DNA from: Bacteroidia bacterium
Lineage (GTDB): Bacteria; Bacteroidota; Bacteroidia; Bacteroidales; UBA12481
Assembly: GCA_026391235.1 (NCBI GenBank)
Contig: JAPLDV010000746.1
Location: 7,469 to 13,537, forward strand
DNA length: 6,069 nt
Direction: 5' to 3'
In this document: piece by piece, positions 1 through 6,069 of the stretch
Layout of the letters: the number at the start of each line of letters is the position of its first letter
Numbering within the stretch: position 1 is the stretch's first letter
The notes under the pieces: model-generated
Databases searched by the model: none
Told to the model about the DNA's origin: nothing
What the model saw: the letters and a program-made list of their open reading frames with translations, nothing else
Made by a program: the position numbers and the translations under genes

Positions 1-82
1 GTTACATCAGACAAATATCTTACTACAGAATGTTTCTTTGAAGCAATTGAAAATAGGTTACATACTAAAATCTCCTCATGAT

Positions 83-1405
83 ATGGGACAGATAAAGAAA
101 AAATTCATTGATCGGGCACTCCCGAAAGCCGAAATCGTAAAAAAACTAAGGAACGAATACGGCAGTGTGGTTATCGGGGAAATAACCATCGGCCAGGTAT
201 TATCCGGCATGAAAGGTATTGTCGGGTTGCTTACCTGCACATCAAAACTTGATCCGGAAGAAGGTATCCGGTTCCGGGGCTATACCATACCGGAATTGCG
301 TGATATGCTGCCCAAAATAAGTCCGGACGACGAACCGCTTCCCGAAGGATTGTTTTATCTCATGCTGATGGACGAACTGCCTACCGTTGAGGATGTTCAG
401 TATATCCAGAATGAATGGGTCAAAAGGGCCCATGTTCCTAAGCATGTGTTTGACGTTATTGATGCCCTTCCAAGGGACACGCATCCTATGAATCAGTTTG
501 TTACTGCGATTGTTGCGATGGCCGGCAGCTCCAGGTTTATGAAAGCTTATGAGGCTGGTGCCGCCAAAAAAGACTATTGGGATTCCACCTATGAAGGGGT
601 CATGGACCTGATAGCCAGGATTCCGCGTATTGCGGCCTATGTTTACCGGCACACCTATCACAATGGGCGCCATATCGAACCTGACTCTGATCTGGATTGG
701 GCAGGAAACCTTGCTCACATGATGGGCTATGACAATGAAGAGATTAGACGCCTTTTCCGCCTGTATTTGACTATTCATGCCGACCATGAAGGCGGCAACG
801 TCAGTGCTCATACAACTCATCTCGTAGGTTCAGCCCTGGCTTCACCCTATCAAGCTTACGCAGCCGGTATGCTTGGATTAGCCGGTCCATTGCATGGCCT
901 TGCCAGCCAGGAAGTTATAAAATGGGTTTTTGAAATGATGAGAGATCTCGGAACTGAAGATCCTTCGAAGGAACAGATTTCCGATTATGTAATCAAAACG
1001 CTGAATGAAGGCAGAGTTGTTCCTGGTTATGGACATGCAGTTTTGAGAAAGACCGACCCCAGGTACATTGTACAACGGCAGTTTTGTTTGAAATACCTGC
1101 CCAATGATCCTCTTTTCAAGGTGATCAGCAGGATCTACGAGGTTGTTCCCCCGATCCTCGGTTCAGTTGGGAAGATAAAAAACCCATGGCCAAATGTGGA
1201 TGCTCATTCCGGTGCCATTCTGGTTCATTACGGTATCAAGGAATACGAATTCTATACGGTGCTGTTTGCTGTTTCACGTGCTTTGGGCGTTCTTTCATCA
1301 CTGGTTTGGGACCGGGTATACGGATTGCCGCTTGAAAGGCCCAGTTCACAGAATACAAGGTGGTTTATTGAAAAGGCCGGCATTGACTCCCCCGTTAAAT
1401 TCTAA
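83..1405 (+). CDS. gltA: Citrate synthase, type I (eukaryote-like, Si)
   Basis: Condenses oxaloacetate with acetyl-CoA to citrate, the entry step of the TCA cycle, in the cytoplasm. The protein is 440 residues from the ATG at 83, normal for the family. The match to mitochondrial-type citrate synthase is clear. Substrate-binding HADHEGGNVSAHT lies near residues 232-244. PLHGLASQEV carries catalytic His271, GYGHAVLRKTDPRY carries His318, and NVDAHSG carries catalytic Asp373, matching pig His274, His320 and Asp375. The oxaloacetate-binding Arg of LERPSS is Arg419. This is the dimeric type I form, not the NADH-inhibited hexamer of E. coli. I chose the ATG at 83 because MGQIKKKF begins the helix with which family members normally start. 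A TTG at 38 is in frame and the frame is open to the left edge, so a longer N-terminus cannot be excluded. No Shine-Dalgarno is visible. It is followed after 25 bp by malate dehydrogenase, so an operon is likely. Confidence 0.96.
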   Translation: MGQIKKKFIDRALPKAEIVKKLRNEYGSVVIGEITIGQVLSGMKGIVGLLTCTSKLDPEEGIRFRGYTIPELRDMLPKISPDDEPLPEGLFYLMLMDELPTVEDVQYIQNEWVKRAHVPKHVFDVIDALPRDTHPMNQFVTAIVAMAGSSRFMKAYEAGAAKKDYWDSTYEGVMDLIARIPRIAAYVYRHTYHNGRHIEPDSDLDWAGNLAHMMGYDNEEIRRLFRLYLTIHADHEGGNVSAHTTHLVGSALASPYQAYAAGMLGLAGPLHGLASQEVIKWVFEMMRDLGTEDPSKEQISDYVIKTLNEGRVVPGYGHAVLRKTDPRYIVQRQFCLKYLPNDPLFKVISRIYEVVPPILGSVGKIKNPWPNVDAHSGAILVHYGIKEYEFYTVLFAVSRALGVLSSLVWDRVYGLPLERPSSQNTRWFIEKAGIDSPVKF

Positions 1406-1430
1406 CAAAAACCTAATCTATTTAATTTAT

Positions 1431-2372
1431 ATGGACAGAAGAATAACAATTATCGGTGCCGGGAATGTCGGTGCCACCGTAGCTCATGAAATTGCCAGGC
1501 AGGATCTGGCGAAGGAGGTGGTTCTTGTTGATGTTAAGGAAGGTACCGCTGAGGGCAAGGCCCTGGATATGTGGCAAACTTCATCGATCCTGAATTTCGA
1601 TTCGAGGGTTGTTGGTGTTACCAATGATTACCTGAGGACCCGCAATTCATCAGTGATTGTGATTACTGCCGGTATTCCCCGGAAGCCGGGCATGTCGCGT
1701 GATGATCTGATAAAAACAAATGCAGTAATCGTAAAGGAAGTAACCGAAAGAGCGGTAAAATATTCTCCTGACGCGATTATCATAGTGGTATCCAATCCTC
1801 TGGATGTTATGACCTATGCTTCTTACCTGGCCGCAAACAAAGCTCCGAATAAGGTTTTCGGCATGGCAGGCATACTCGACACCGGTCGTTATAAAGCTTT
1901 CCTGGCCGAGGCATTGAATGTTTCGCCAAAAGATATTCATGCTCTCTTATTGGGCAGTCATGGCGACACCATGGTTCCTTTAAAAAGGTATACTTCTGTT
2001 TCGGGTATACCGGTTACCGACCTGCTTGGAGATGACGTACTCGACAAGATCATTGAGCGAACCAGGAAAGGCGGCGGGGAGCTTGTTAACCTAATGGGCA
2101 CTTCGGCATGGTACGCTCCGGGTGCAGCAGTTGCAGCAATGGTTGATGCCATTGTGCGCGACCAGCACAGGGTGTTCCCGGTATGTGCCTATGTTGACGG
2201 CGAGTACGGTTTAAATGACATCTACCTCGGTGTGCCATGTATAATTGGCAAAAACGGAGTTGAAAGAATTATCACGTTGAACCTCGACGAGGCAGAAAAG
2301 AAATTGTTGATTGAGTCGGCAAAATCTGTTAAGAAGACCATGGATGTGCTCGATGAGATGAAGTTGTTTTAA
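1431..2372 (+). CDS. mdh: Malate dehydrogenase, NAD-dependent, LDH-like type
   Basis: Oxidises L-malate to oxaloacetate with NAD+, supplying the co-substrate of the citrate synthase encoded just upstream. The protein is 313 residues, full length for the LDH-like MDH group. The Rossmann loop GAGNVG is at residues 9-14, and Asp34 ends the second strand, which favours NAD over NADP. The active site is complete: Arg84 and Arg90 in GIPRKPGMSR, Asn122 in SNP, Asp150 and Arg153 in LDTGRYK, and His177 in GSHGD. Arg84 aligns with the lactate dehydrogenase specificity Gln102; arginine there is the malate/oxaloacetate signature, so this is MDH and not LDH. The frame stays open upstream into the citrate synthase gene, but homology begins exactly at the ATG at 1431 (MDRRITIIGAG). 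Only 25 AT-rich bp, with no terminator, separate it from the citrate synthase stop, which implies co-transcription. Confidence 0.96.
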   Translation: MDRRITIIGAGNVGATVAHEIARQDLAKEVVLVDVKEGTAEGKALDMWQTSSILNFDSRVVGVTNDYLRTRNSSVIVITAGIPRKPGMSRDDLIKTNAVIVKEVTERAVKYSPDAIIIVVSNPLDVMTYASYLAANKAPNKVFGMAGILDTGRYKAFLAEALNVSPKDIHALLLGSHGDTMVPLKRYTSVSGIPVTDLLGDDVLDKIIERTRKGGGELVNLMGTSAWYAPGAAVAAMVDAIVRDQHRVFPVCAYVDGEYGLNDIYLGVPCIIGKNGVERIITLNLDEAEKKLLIESAKSVKKTMDVLDEMKLF

Positions 2373-2380
2373 GGATCAGG

Positions 2381-2394
2381 GCACAAGGCTCAAG
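2381..2394 (-). repeat. Two CTTGMGC-type heptamers after the mdh stop
   Basis: GCACAAG followed by GCTCAAG, read on the minus strand as CTTGAGC then CTTGTGC. They begin 8 bp after the malate dehydrogenase stop, in the 80-bp convergent spacer. The unit is the same heptamer family as the four-copy array at 5457-5484, in opposite orientation; CTTGAGCCTTG (11 nt) is shared exactly. Two units alone could be chance, and the match to the distant array is what makes it worth noting. No gene and no convincing terminator was found in this spacer. Confidence 0.6.
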
Positions 2395-2452
2395 AAAAAC
2401 TACCTGAGGTTTTCCTCCAAAGCACTCAGATGAGGGCGGTCAGCATGATTTG

Positions 2453-5083
2453 CTATTTTGCAGCCACGAGTTTCCGGGTTACAACATCGTTGCCCGATCG
2501 CAGACGGAAATAGTATATCCCGACAGACAGGGTTGAAAGATCACAAGTAACTTTCTGACTGCCAACGGATTGATATCCTTCAAAAAGAGTTTTTATCTGC
2601 TGTCCAAGCTCATTGCAGATTACCAATTCGACTTTCCCGGGCTTAAGCAACTCATATTCAATACTGATAATCGAATTAAGGGGATTCGGATAACTGCTGA
2701 CCAGTCCGAATGTTGTGGAAGACCGCGTGGCTTCTGTTAAATCCATGCCTGTTCCTGACCCCAGCTCTGTCTGATAAGCCGACCTTCCGAAGGTTCCGAC
2801 CCTTAAGTACCTTACTGAGTCAATTTTTACATAATCGAAATCAATTGCCGGCACAACCGACATTCCTTCGCTCGCGTATTCCCAGCTGACGCCGCCATCG
2901 GTTGACCAGTATACCCCAATATCATTTGCTAAAAACATCTGTCGGGTATTTTCAGGATCAATAAAAAGATCGCTGCAGGGCAGATCGGGAAGGTCTCCCG
3001 ATATATTGGACCAGGTTTGGCCGAGATCGTTGGTCTTATATATTTTATTACCCGGCGAAAAGCCCGTTTTAAGCACATAAAAGGTATTTGCATCAACCGG
3101 GTCGGTCACCACTCTGGATATCCAGCGGGTTTCCCCGGGAATGTTTGCAGTTACGTCAGCCCAGGTAGCTCCACCATCAGTTGAGATCTTTACAACAATC
3201 ACCGATCCCATTTGAGGCCACTTGGTAAGTCCCGTTGCGAAAATCATAATATCCGGATTTACCTGGTTTTGTGCCATGGTGCTGATATTTGCAGGGGCGA
3301 CATCTGAAGGTCCTGATATTACCCCAAAAGTCTGCCCGGCATTTGTCGATTTTAATATTTTCGTATTAGCCGTATAGAGGATGCGGTTATCTGCAGGGTG
3401 CATAAAAAATGGGGTAATCCAGGCGCCCTTGGCATTATAAATCACGGTACTGCCAGTTCCACCAATAATACCCTTCAGCAGGACGCCATTTTGCCATGAA
3501 CCATAATAGAACTCAGCAAAATCAGCAGGGTCGAAAAAGCACTCCATACCATCACCGGAGAGAATACTGTTCCAGGTTCTTCCTCCATCGACAGTGATCG
3601 CACTGCTGTTATCCTGCATCCCACCCATGAAAATTCCGGGATTCGAAGGATGAGATGCTATCCGGTAAAACTGCAGGGTCTTGAGGCCTTTGTTTTTGGA
3701 AGCGGCAGTATAGCCTTTGTCTTCCGATCGGAATACACCCCCGTCACAACCAATGTAAAGGATATTGGGGTTGGAAGGTGCATAAACCAGCTGATGGTAA
3801 TCACAATGGACAAGGCTGCCAAAGCCGTCAGATCCGTATGGCCTGACCGGAGCAAAAGTTGAGCCATTGGTTGTCCGGTGCAATTCGACATTTCCTATCA
3901 GTACATGATCAGGATTAACCGGATCCACCGCAATGCACAAATCATAAAATCCCTGGTCATACCAAGAGGAACCATCGAAGCCCCCCAGCTTGGTTCCGGC
4001 TGAAATCCGGGTCCAGCTGGTTCCTCCGTTTATCGATTTCCAGGCACTGGTAATGCCCAATTCACTTGAGCCATTCAGATCATAGGTAACTGCATAAATA
4101 AAATCAGGATTCGACTTCGAAATATCAATCTGAATCCTGTGAATTTTAGTCGGGTCGAGGCCATCATTGCTTTTTATCCAGGTAAGTCCCTGGTCGTTTG
4201 AAATATAGAATCCAGAATTGCTGTTTCCGCCGCCAATAGCGGCATAAATTTTATTAGCATCTGTAGGATGAAATTCGATATCGAACGCATCATCTGCTTC
4301 TAATGTCCGGCTCCATGTGAGACCGGCATCAGCACTTCTCCAGATCCCCTCATTGGGCAGGGAACTGCTTAAATACATGTCACCGCTTGCCATAGCACCC
4401 AGTACCAGGCTGGAGTTATACGGGCTCACACCCAGGTCGGCAAAGTGGGTCTGGGTTCCGATCCCATTGGTGATAAGAATCCAGGACCGTCCTCCATCCA
4501 ATGATTTATACAACCCTCTTCCGCTGAAATTGATAATTGCAGTAAGGTAACTGCATTCTCCGGACCCGGCATAAACAACTTCCGGATTTTTGGGATCAAT
4601 CGCAATAGCCCCAAAGGTTTGTGACTCCAGTCCGTACCCAAAATCACTCCAGTTTGCACCCCCGTCGGCGGATTTCCATAGTCCTCCGCTGGCAGCGCCG
4701 ATGTATAGGGTTTGCGGATCGGTCGGATGAACTGCAATGACCCTCACACGGCCGCTAATTCTCCCCCAGGCACTGGTGCTTTCAATTCCCCGCGGCCCCA
4801 AAGAAGTCCATTGCGGAAAATCATCGCTTTTCAGCCTGCCGCTTTTTTCTTTGAGCAATTCCTGGTCCACAACCTTAAAATAGGTGGTTAGCGGTATCGT
4901 ATCACTGGGAAATGCCCGCTGCGAATTAAACCACTCGGCCCGCTTAAACTGGTTGGAATTCCGGATGTGTTCCGGAACCTCCGTTTTGATTGATTTTATG
5001 ACAGGAACGATGCTGGTCGACTGCCCGAAGGAAAGCAAAACAGAACCCAGAAGAAAGACGGAAAGGAATGCTGCGGTTTTCAT
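2453..5083 (-). CDS. Secreted Asp-box (BNR/sortilin-like) beta-propeller protein with T9SS sorting domain
   Basis: An 876-residue exported protein of unknown substrate. Residues 1-20 form a signal peptide: Lys2, a hydrophobic core, then SFG with probable cleavage before Gln21. From about residue 90 to 770 it is a chain of Asp-box repeats of the SxDGGxTW type. I count about ten clear copies, at roughly 138, 194, 250, 295, 350, 497, 579, 634, 684 and 727, plus a degenerate one at 404. Each is typically preceded by a strand such as HPTDPQTLYIG, as in VPS10/sortilin and BNR propellers. HCDYH (426-430), GCDGGVFRS (445-453) and MQDNSS (489-494) lie between repeats and could form a functional face. 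Residues about 796-876 (SSYPNP to the C-terminal AAK, with GIYYFRL) are a type A T9SS sorting domain, so the protein should be carried across the outer membrane and anchored or released. I chose the ATG at 5083: the in-frame TTG at 5140 would bury the signal peptide and overlaps a probable promoter. Asp-boxes are structural, so glycosidase, protease and adhesin roles all remain possible. Confidence 0.92.
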   Translation of the reverse strand: MKTAAFLSVFLLGSVLLSFGQSTSIVPVIKSIKTEVPEHIRNSNQFKRAEWFNSQRAFPSDTIPLTTYFKVVDQELLKEKSGRLKSDDFPQWTSLGPRGIESTSAWGRISGRVRVIAVHPTDPQTLYIGAASGGLWKSADGGANWSDFGYGLESQTFGAIAIDPKNPEVVYAGSGECSYLTAIINFSGRGLYKSLDGGRSWILITNGIGTQTHFADLGVSPYNSSLVLGAMASGDMYLSSSLPNEGIWRSADAGLTWSRTLEADDAFDIEFHPTDANKIYAAIGGGNSNSGFYISNDQGLTWIKSNDGLDPTKIHRIQIDISKSNPDFIYAVTYDLNGSSELGITSAWKSINGGTSWTRISAGTKLGGFDGSSWYDQGFYDLCIAVDPVNPDHVLIGNVELHRTTNGSTFAPVRPYGSDGFGSLVHCDYHQLVYAPSNPNILYIGCDGGVFRSEDKGYTAASKNKGLKTLQFYRIASHPSNPGIFMGGMQDNSSAITVDGGRTWNSILSGDGMECFFDPADFAEFYYGSWQNGVLLKGIIGGTGSTVIYNAKGAWITPFFMHPADNRILYTANTKILKSTNAGQTFGVISGPSDVAPANISTMAQNQVNPDIMIFATGLTKWPQMGSVIVVKISTDGGATWADVTANIPGETRWISRVVTDPVDANTFYVLKTGFSPGNKIYKTNDLGQTWSNISGDLPDLPCSDLFIDPENTRQMFLANDIGVYWSTDGGVSWEYASEGMSVVPAIDFDYVKIDSVRYLRVGTFGRSAYQTELGSGTGMDLTEATRSSTTFGLVSSYPNPLNSIISIEYELLKPGKVELVICNELGQQIKTLFEGYQSVGSQKVTCDLSTLSVGIYYFRLRSGNDVVTRKLVAAK

Positions 5084-5110
5084 CGGCTTTGGTTTAGTGA
5101 TATTCTGGTA

Positions 5111-5141
5111 TAAAGTTACCAGCCTTAAACGAAACCGCAAT
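5111..5141 (-). promoter_or_regulatory. Candidate Bacteroidetes-type -33/-7 promoter for the secreted propeller gene
   Basis: On the minus strand, ATTG (5141-5138) is followed by exactly 19 nt and then TAACTTTA (5118-5111). The known Bacteroidetes primary sigma consensus is TTTG, a 19-21 nt spacer, then TAnnTTTG, so this matches 3 of 4 and 5 of 6 fixed positions with correct spacing. Transcription would start near 5105, giving a leader of about 20 nt before the ATG at 5083. The call rests only on the consensus match and position. Confidence 0.4.
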
Positions 5142-5190
5142 ACGCATTTTGTGGTATATTTTGTAACTGTTCGGGTGGTATTTTTTAAAT

Positions 5191-5230
5191 CACAAAGGGC
5201 ACAAAGGTTTTACACAAAGTTCACAAAGTG
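5191..5230. repeat. Four CACAAAGNN nonamer units in two pairs
   Basis: CACAAAG occurs exactly at 5191, 5200, 5213 and 5222. Each is followed by two variable bases, so the units are 9 bp long and lie head to tail in two pairs separated by TTTA at 5209-5212. Read on the other strand the unit is CTTTGTG. I recall CTTTGTG-type runs from Bacteroidetes intergenic DNA, but I can cite no defined family or function. It is AT-rich, lies about 50 bp upstream of the predicted propeller promoter, and might act as a binding-site array or be a degenerate microsatellite. Confidence 0.8.
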
Positions 5231-5299
5231 CCGTTTTTGACTCTTTTTATTGCGTCGCTGCACCCACTCACACACCCACTTTTTTCCCCAGTAAACACC

Positions 5300-5410
5300 T
5301 GTCATTCCCGCGGAGGCGGGAACCGCTCGACGCTGCACCGAGGCCCTTGAAGACGTCCTTTGCTGAATGCCCTGTTCAGGGAAGCGGTTCCCGCCTCCGC
5401 GGGAATGACA
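5300..5410. repeat. REPIN/dRS3-like element: perfect 28-bp inverted repeat around a 55-nt spacer
   Basis: The left arm at 5300-5327 and right arm at 5383-5410 are perfect reverse complements over 28 bp, beginning TGTCATTCCCGC and ending GGGAATGACA. Each arm is also a hairpin by itself: TTCCCGC and GCGGGAA pair over 7 bp around GGAG on the left and CTCC on the right. Two inverted REP-like hairpins with a spacer is the architecture of REPINs, which are mobilised in trans by RAYT (Y1 transposase-like) proteins. The ATTCCC...GGGAA core also resembles the dRS3 repeats of Neisseria. The spacer (5328-5382) includes a further small hairpin, CCCTG-TT-CAGGG, at 5370-5381. No transposase is in the window, so this would be a non-autonomous element. 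Its transcript would fold into a very stable stem, which could insulate the divergent genes. Confidence 0.8.
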
Positions 5411-5456
5411 AGGTCGCTGTGGGTGAAAAAAAGGGCCTTTTTTCAATTAAAACTTA

Positions 5457-5484
5457 CTTGCGCCTTGCGCCTTGAGCCTTGAGC
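5457..5484 (+). repeat. Four tandem CTTGMGC heptamers
   Basis: Two copies of CTTGCGC (5457-5463, 5464-5470) are followed without gap by two of CTTGAGC (5471-5477, 5478-5484), then a partial CTT. The array ends 20 bp before the ATG of the FAD-linked dehydrogenase. The pairing of identical neighbours suggests expansion by slippage. A two-unit relative lies in opposite orientation at 2381-2394. A change in copy number would shift whatever lies upstream of the 5505 gene by multiples of 7 bp, so it could alter promoter spacing if the promoter lies upstream of the array. That role is inferred. Confidence 0.85.
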
Positions 5485-5504
5485 CTTTTGTATATTTTTA
5501 CCGG

Positions 5505-6069
5505 ATGGAACCAGAACTCGGCAGGCTTGCTCAAACACTTGAAGGTGACTTATTCTGGGATACGATAACAAGGACCATCTATGCAACAGATGCTTCCATT
5601 TATCGCGAAATCCCTGCTGCCGTTGCTTATCCGAAAAATTCCGGAGATATTATCCAATTGGTCCGTTTCGCCAAAGAGAATCACCTTTCGCTGATCCCCC
5701 GGACAGCAGGCACTTCCCTGGCCGGGCAGGTTGTGGGCCCGGGCATTGTTGTTGATGTATCCAGATATATGAACCGGGTTATCGAAGTAAATGCCGCTGA
5801 GCATTTTGCCTGGGTAGAGCCGGGGGTTATTCTCGATGAGCTGAACAGGCAGTTACTCGGTCAAAAACTGCTGTTCGGACCTGAAACCAGCACTGCAAAC
5901 CGCTGCATGATCGGAGGGATGCTGGGCAATAACGCTTGCGGACTGCATTCGTTGGTTTATGGCAGCACCAGAGATCATACCCTTGCCGTTCAGGCTGTTC
6001 TAAGCGATGGTTCGGTTGCCGAATTTTCTGCTGTTAACAGGGAATCTTTTGAGCAGAAATGTATCGGTA
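5505..6069 (+). CDS. FAD-linked 2-hydroxyacid dehydrogenase (GlcD/D-lactate dehydrogenase-like), N-terminal part, cut by window edge
   Basis: The first 188 residues of a flavoprotein that continues past the right edge. Residues about 38-175 form the FAD-binding type 4 (PCMH) domain. PRTAGTSLAGQ (65-75) is the FAD pyrophosphate loop, VEPGV (104-108) follows, then GPETSTANRCMIGG (125-138), NNACG (142-146) and YGSTRDH (152-158). The run YATDASIYREIPAAVAYP near the N-terminus and the STANRCMIGGMLGNNACG stretch are typical of the long (about 900-1000 residue) proteins that join a FAD-linked oxidase domain to a C-terminal Fe-S/CCG domain, such as YdiJ and Dld-type D-lactate or 2-hydroxyglutarate dehydrogenases. 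These oxidise a D-2-hydroxyacid and pass electrons to quinone or another carrier. The Fe-S half and the substrate pocket are outside the window, so the exact substrate is open. I chose the ATG at 5505: family homology starts within a few residues, the upstream frame soon reaches a stop at 5448-5450, and the AT-rich leader without Shine-Dalgarno fits the phylum. Confidence 0.92.
   Translation, partial: MEPELGRLAQTLEGDLFWDTITRTIYATDASIYREIPAAVAYPKNSGDIIQLVRFAKENHLSLIPRTAGTSLAGQVVGPGIVVDVSRYMNRVIEVNAAEHFAWVEPGVILDELNRQLLGQKLLFGPETSTANRCMIGGMLGNNACGLHSLVYGSTRDHTLAVQAVLSDGSVAEFSAVNRESFEQKCIG

Larger units (their letters stand above)
5084..5504. other. 421-bp divergent spacer without a gene, rich in repeats
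   Basis: This lies between the start of the minus-strand propeller gene and the plus-strand FAD-linked dehydrogenase. I find no credible coding sequence. The open frame at 5210-5446 on the minus strand is the low-complexity translation that REP-like GTCATTCCCGC repeats give, with no start context. The spacer holds the propeller promoter candidate, four CACAAAG units, a REPIN-like inverted repeat, and a heptamer array abutting the next gene. Polypyrimidine and T-rich tracts fill 5231-5290, including an 8-bp direct repeat CACCCACT at 5261-5268 and 5273-5280. Confidence 0.85.

Noticed and set aside
33..40. TTTCTTTG as a -7 box for citrate synthase
   Set aside because: It misses the TA and has no -33 element at the right distance inside the window.
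1194..1430. Upstream extension of the malate dehydrogenase frame
   Set aside because: It lies inside the citrate synthase gene in another frame and has no homology to MDH; the family N-terminus begins at the ATG at 1431.
2395..2416. Possible terminator hairpin in the convergent spacer (AAAACT/GGTTTT, or GAGG-TTTT-CCTC)
   Set aside because: Stems are short and AT-rich or only 4 bp, and no T-run follows on either strand.
5084..5140. TTG start for the propeller protein at 5140
   Set aside because: It would put 19 charged, non-hydrophobic residues before the signal peptide and coincides with the predicted -33 promoter element.
5191..5410. CRISPR array
   Set aside because: Repeats are 7-9 bp direct units or a single inverted pair, without regular spacers or cas genes.
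5425..5444. Near-palindrome of seven A, GGGCC and six T resembling a terminator
   Set aside because: There is almost no loop and no GC-rich stem, and it sits upstream of a gene, not after one.
5210..5446. Minus-strand open frame of 78 codons across the inverted repeat
   Set aside because: Its sequence is the translation of the REP-like arms and polypyrimidine tracts; such frames are frequent false genes over GTCATTCCCGC-type repeats.
5491..5498. TATATTTT as a -7 box for the FAD dehydrogenase
   Set aside because: No TTG lies at 19-21 nt upstream (the nearest give 16 and 23), and the transcript would start about at the ATG.

Overview
The window looks like chromosomal DNA from a member of the Bacteroidetes, probably an uncultured Bacteroidales-type lineage, with moderate GC. 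Four things point there. The large secreted protein ends in a type IX secretion (T9SS) C-terminal sorting domain. The citrate synthase is the eukaryote-like type I form common in that phylum. Start codons lack Shine-Dalgarno sequences and sit behind AT-rich leaders. The best promoter candidate fits the Bacteroidetes -33/-7 pattern. The assignment rests on these traits, not on a database match.

Layout, left to right. (1) 83-1405 (+): citrate synthase, with its frame open to the left edge. (2) 1431-2372 (+): malate dehydrogenase, 25 bp downstream and almost certainly co-transcribed. Together they make oxaloacetate from malate and condense it with acetyl-CoA, two adjacent steps of the TCA cycle. 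(3) 2373-2452: an 80-bp convergent spacer holding two heptamer repeats. (4) 2453-5083 (-): an 876-residue secreted Asp-box (BNR/sortilin-like) beta-propeller protein with signal peptide and T9SS sorting domain; its substrate is unknown. (5) 5084-5504: a 421-bp divergent spacer without a gene but crowded with repeats: four CACAAAG units, a perfect 28-bp inverted repeat built of two hairpin-forming REP-like arms (a REPIN/dRS3-like element), and four tandem CTTGMGC heptamers. (6) 5505 to the right edge (+): the N-terminal FAD-binding part of a large FAD-linked 2-hydroxyacid dehydrogenase of the kind usually fused to an iron-sulfur domain.

The coding content is ordinary: central carbon metabolism, a probable 2-hydroxyacid/lactate-type oxidase, and one secreted propeller protein. 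I see no defence system, CRISPR array, transposase, tRNA or rRNA. The interesting part is non-coding. Three unrelated short-repeat families are packed into one spacer, and the heptamer family reappears in inverted orientation just after the malate dehydrogenase stop, so the two sites bracket the secreted-protein gene.
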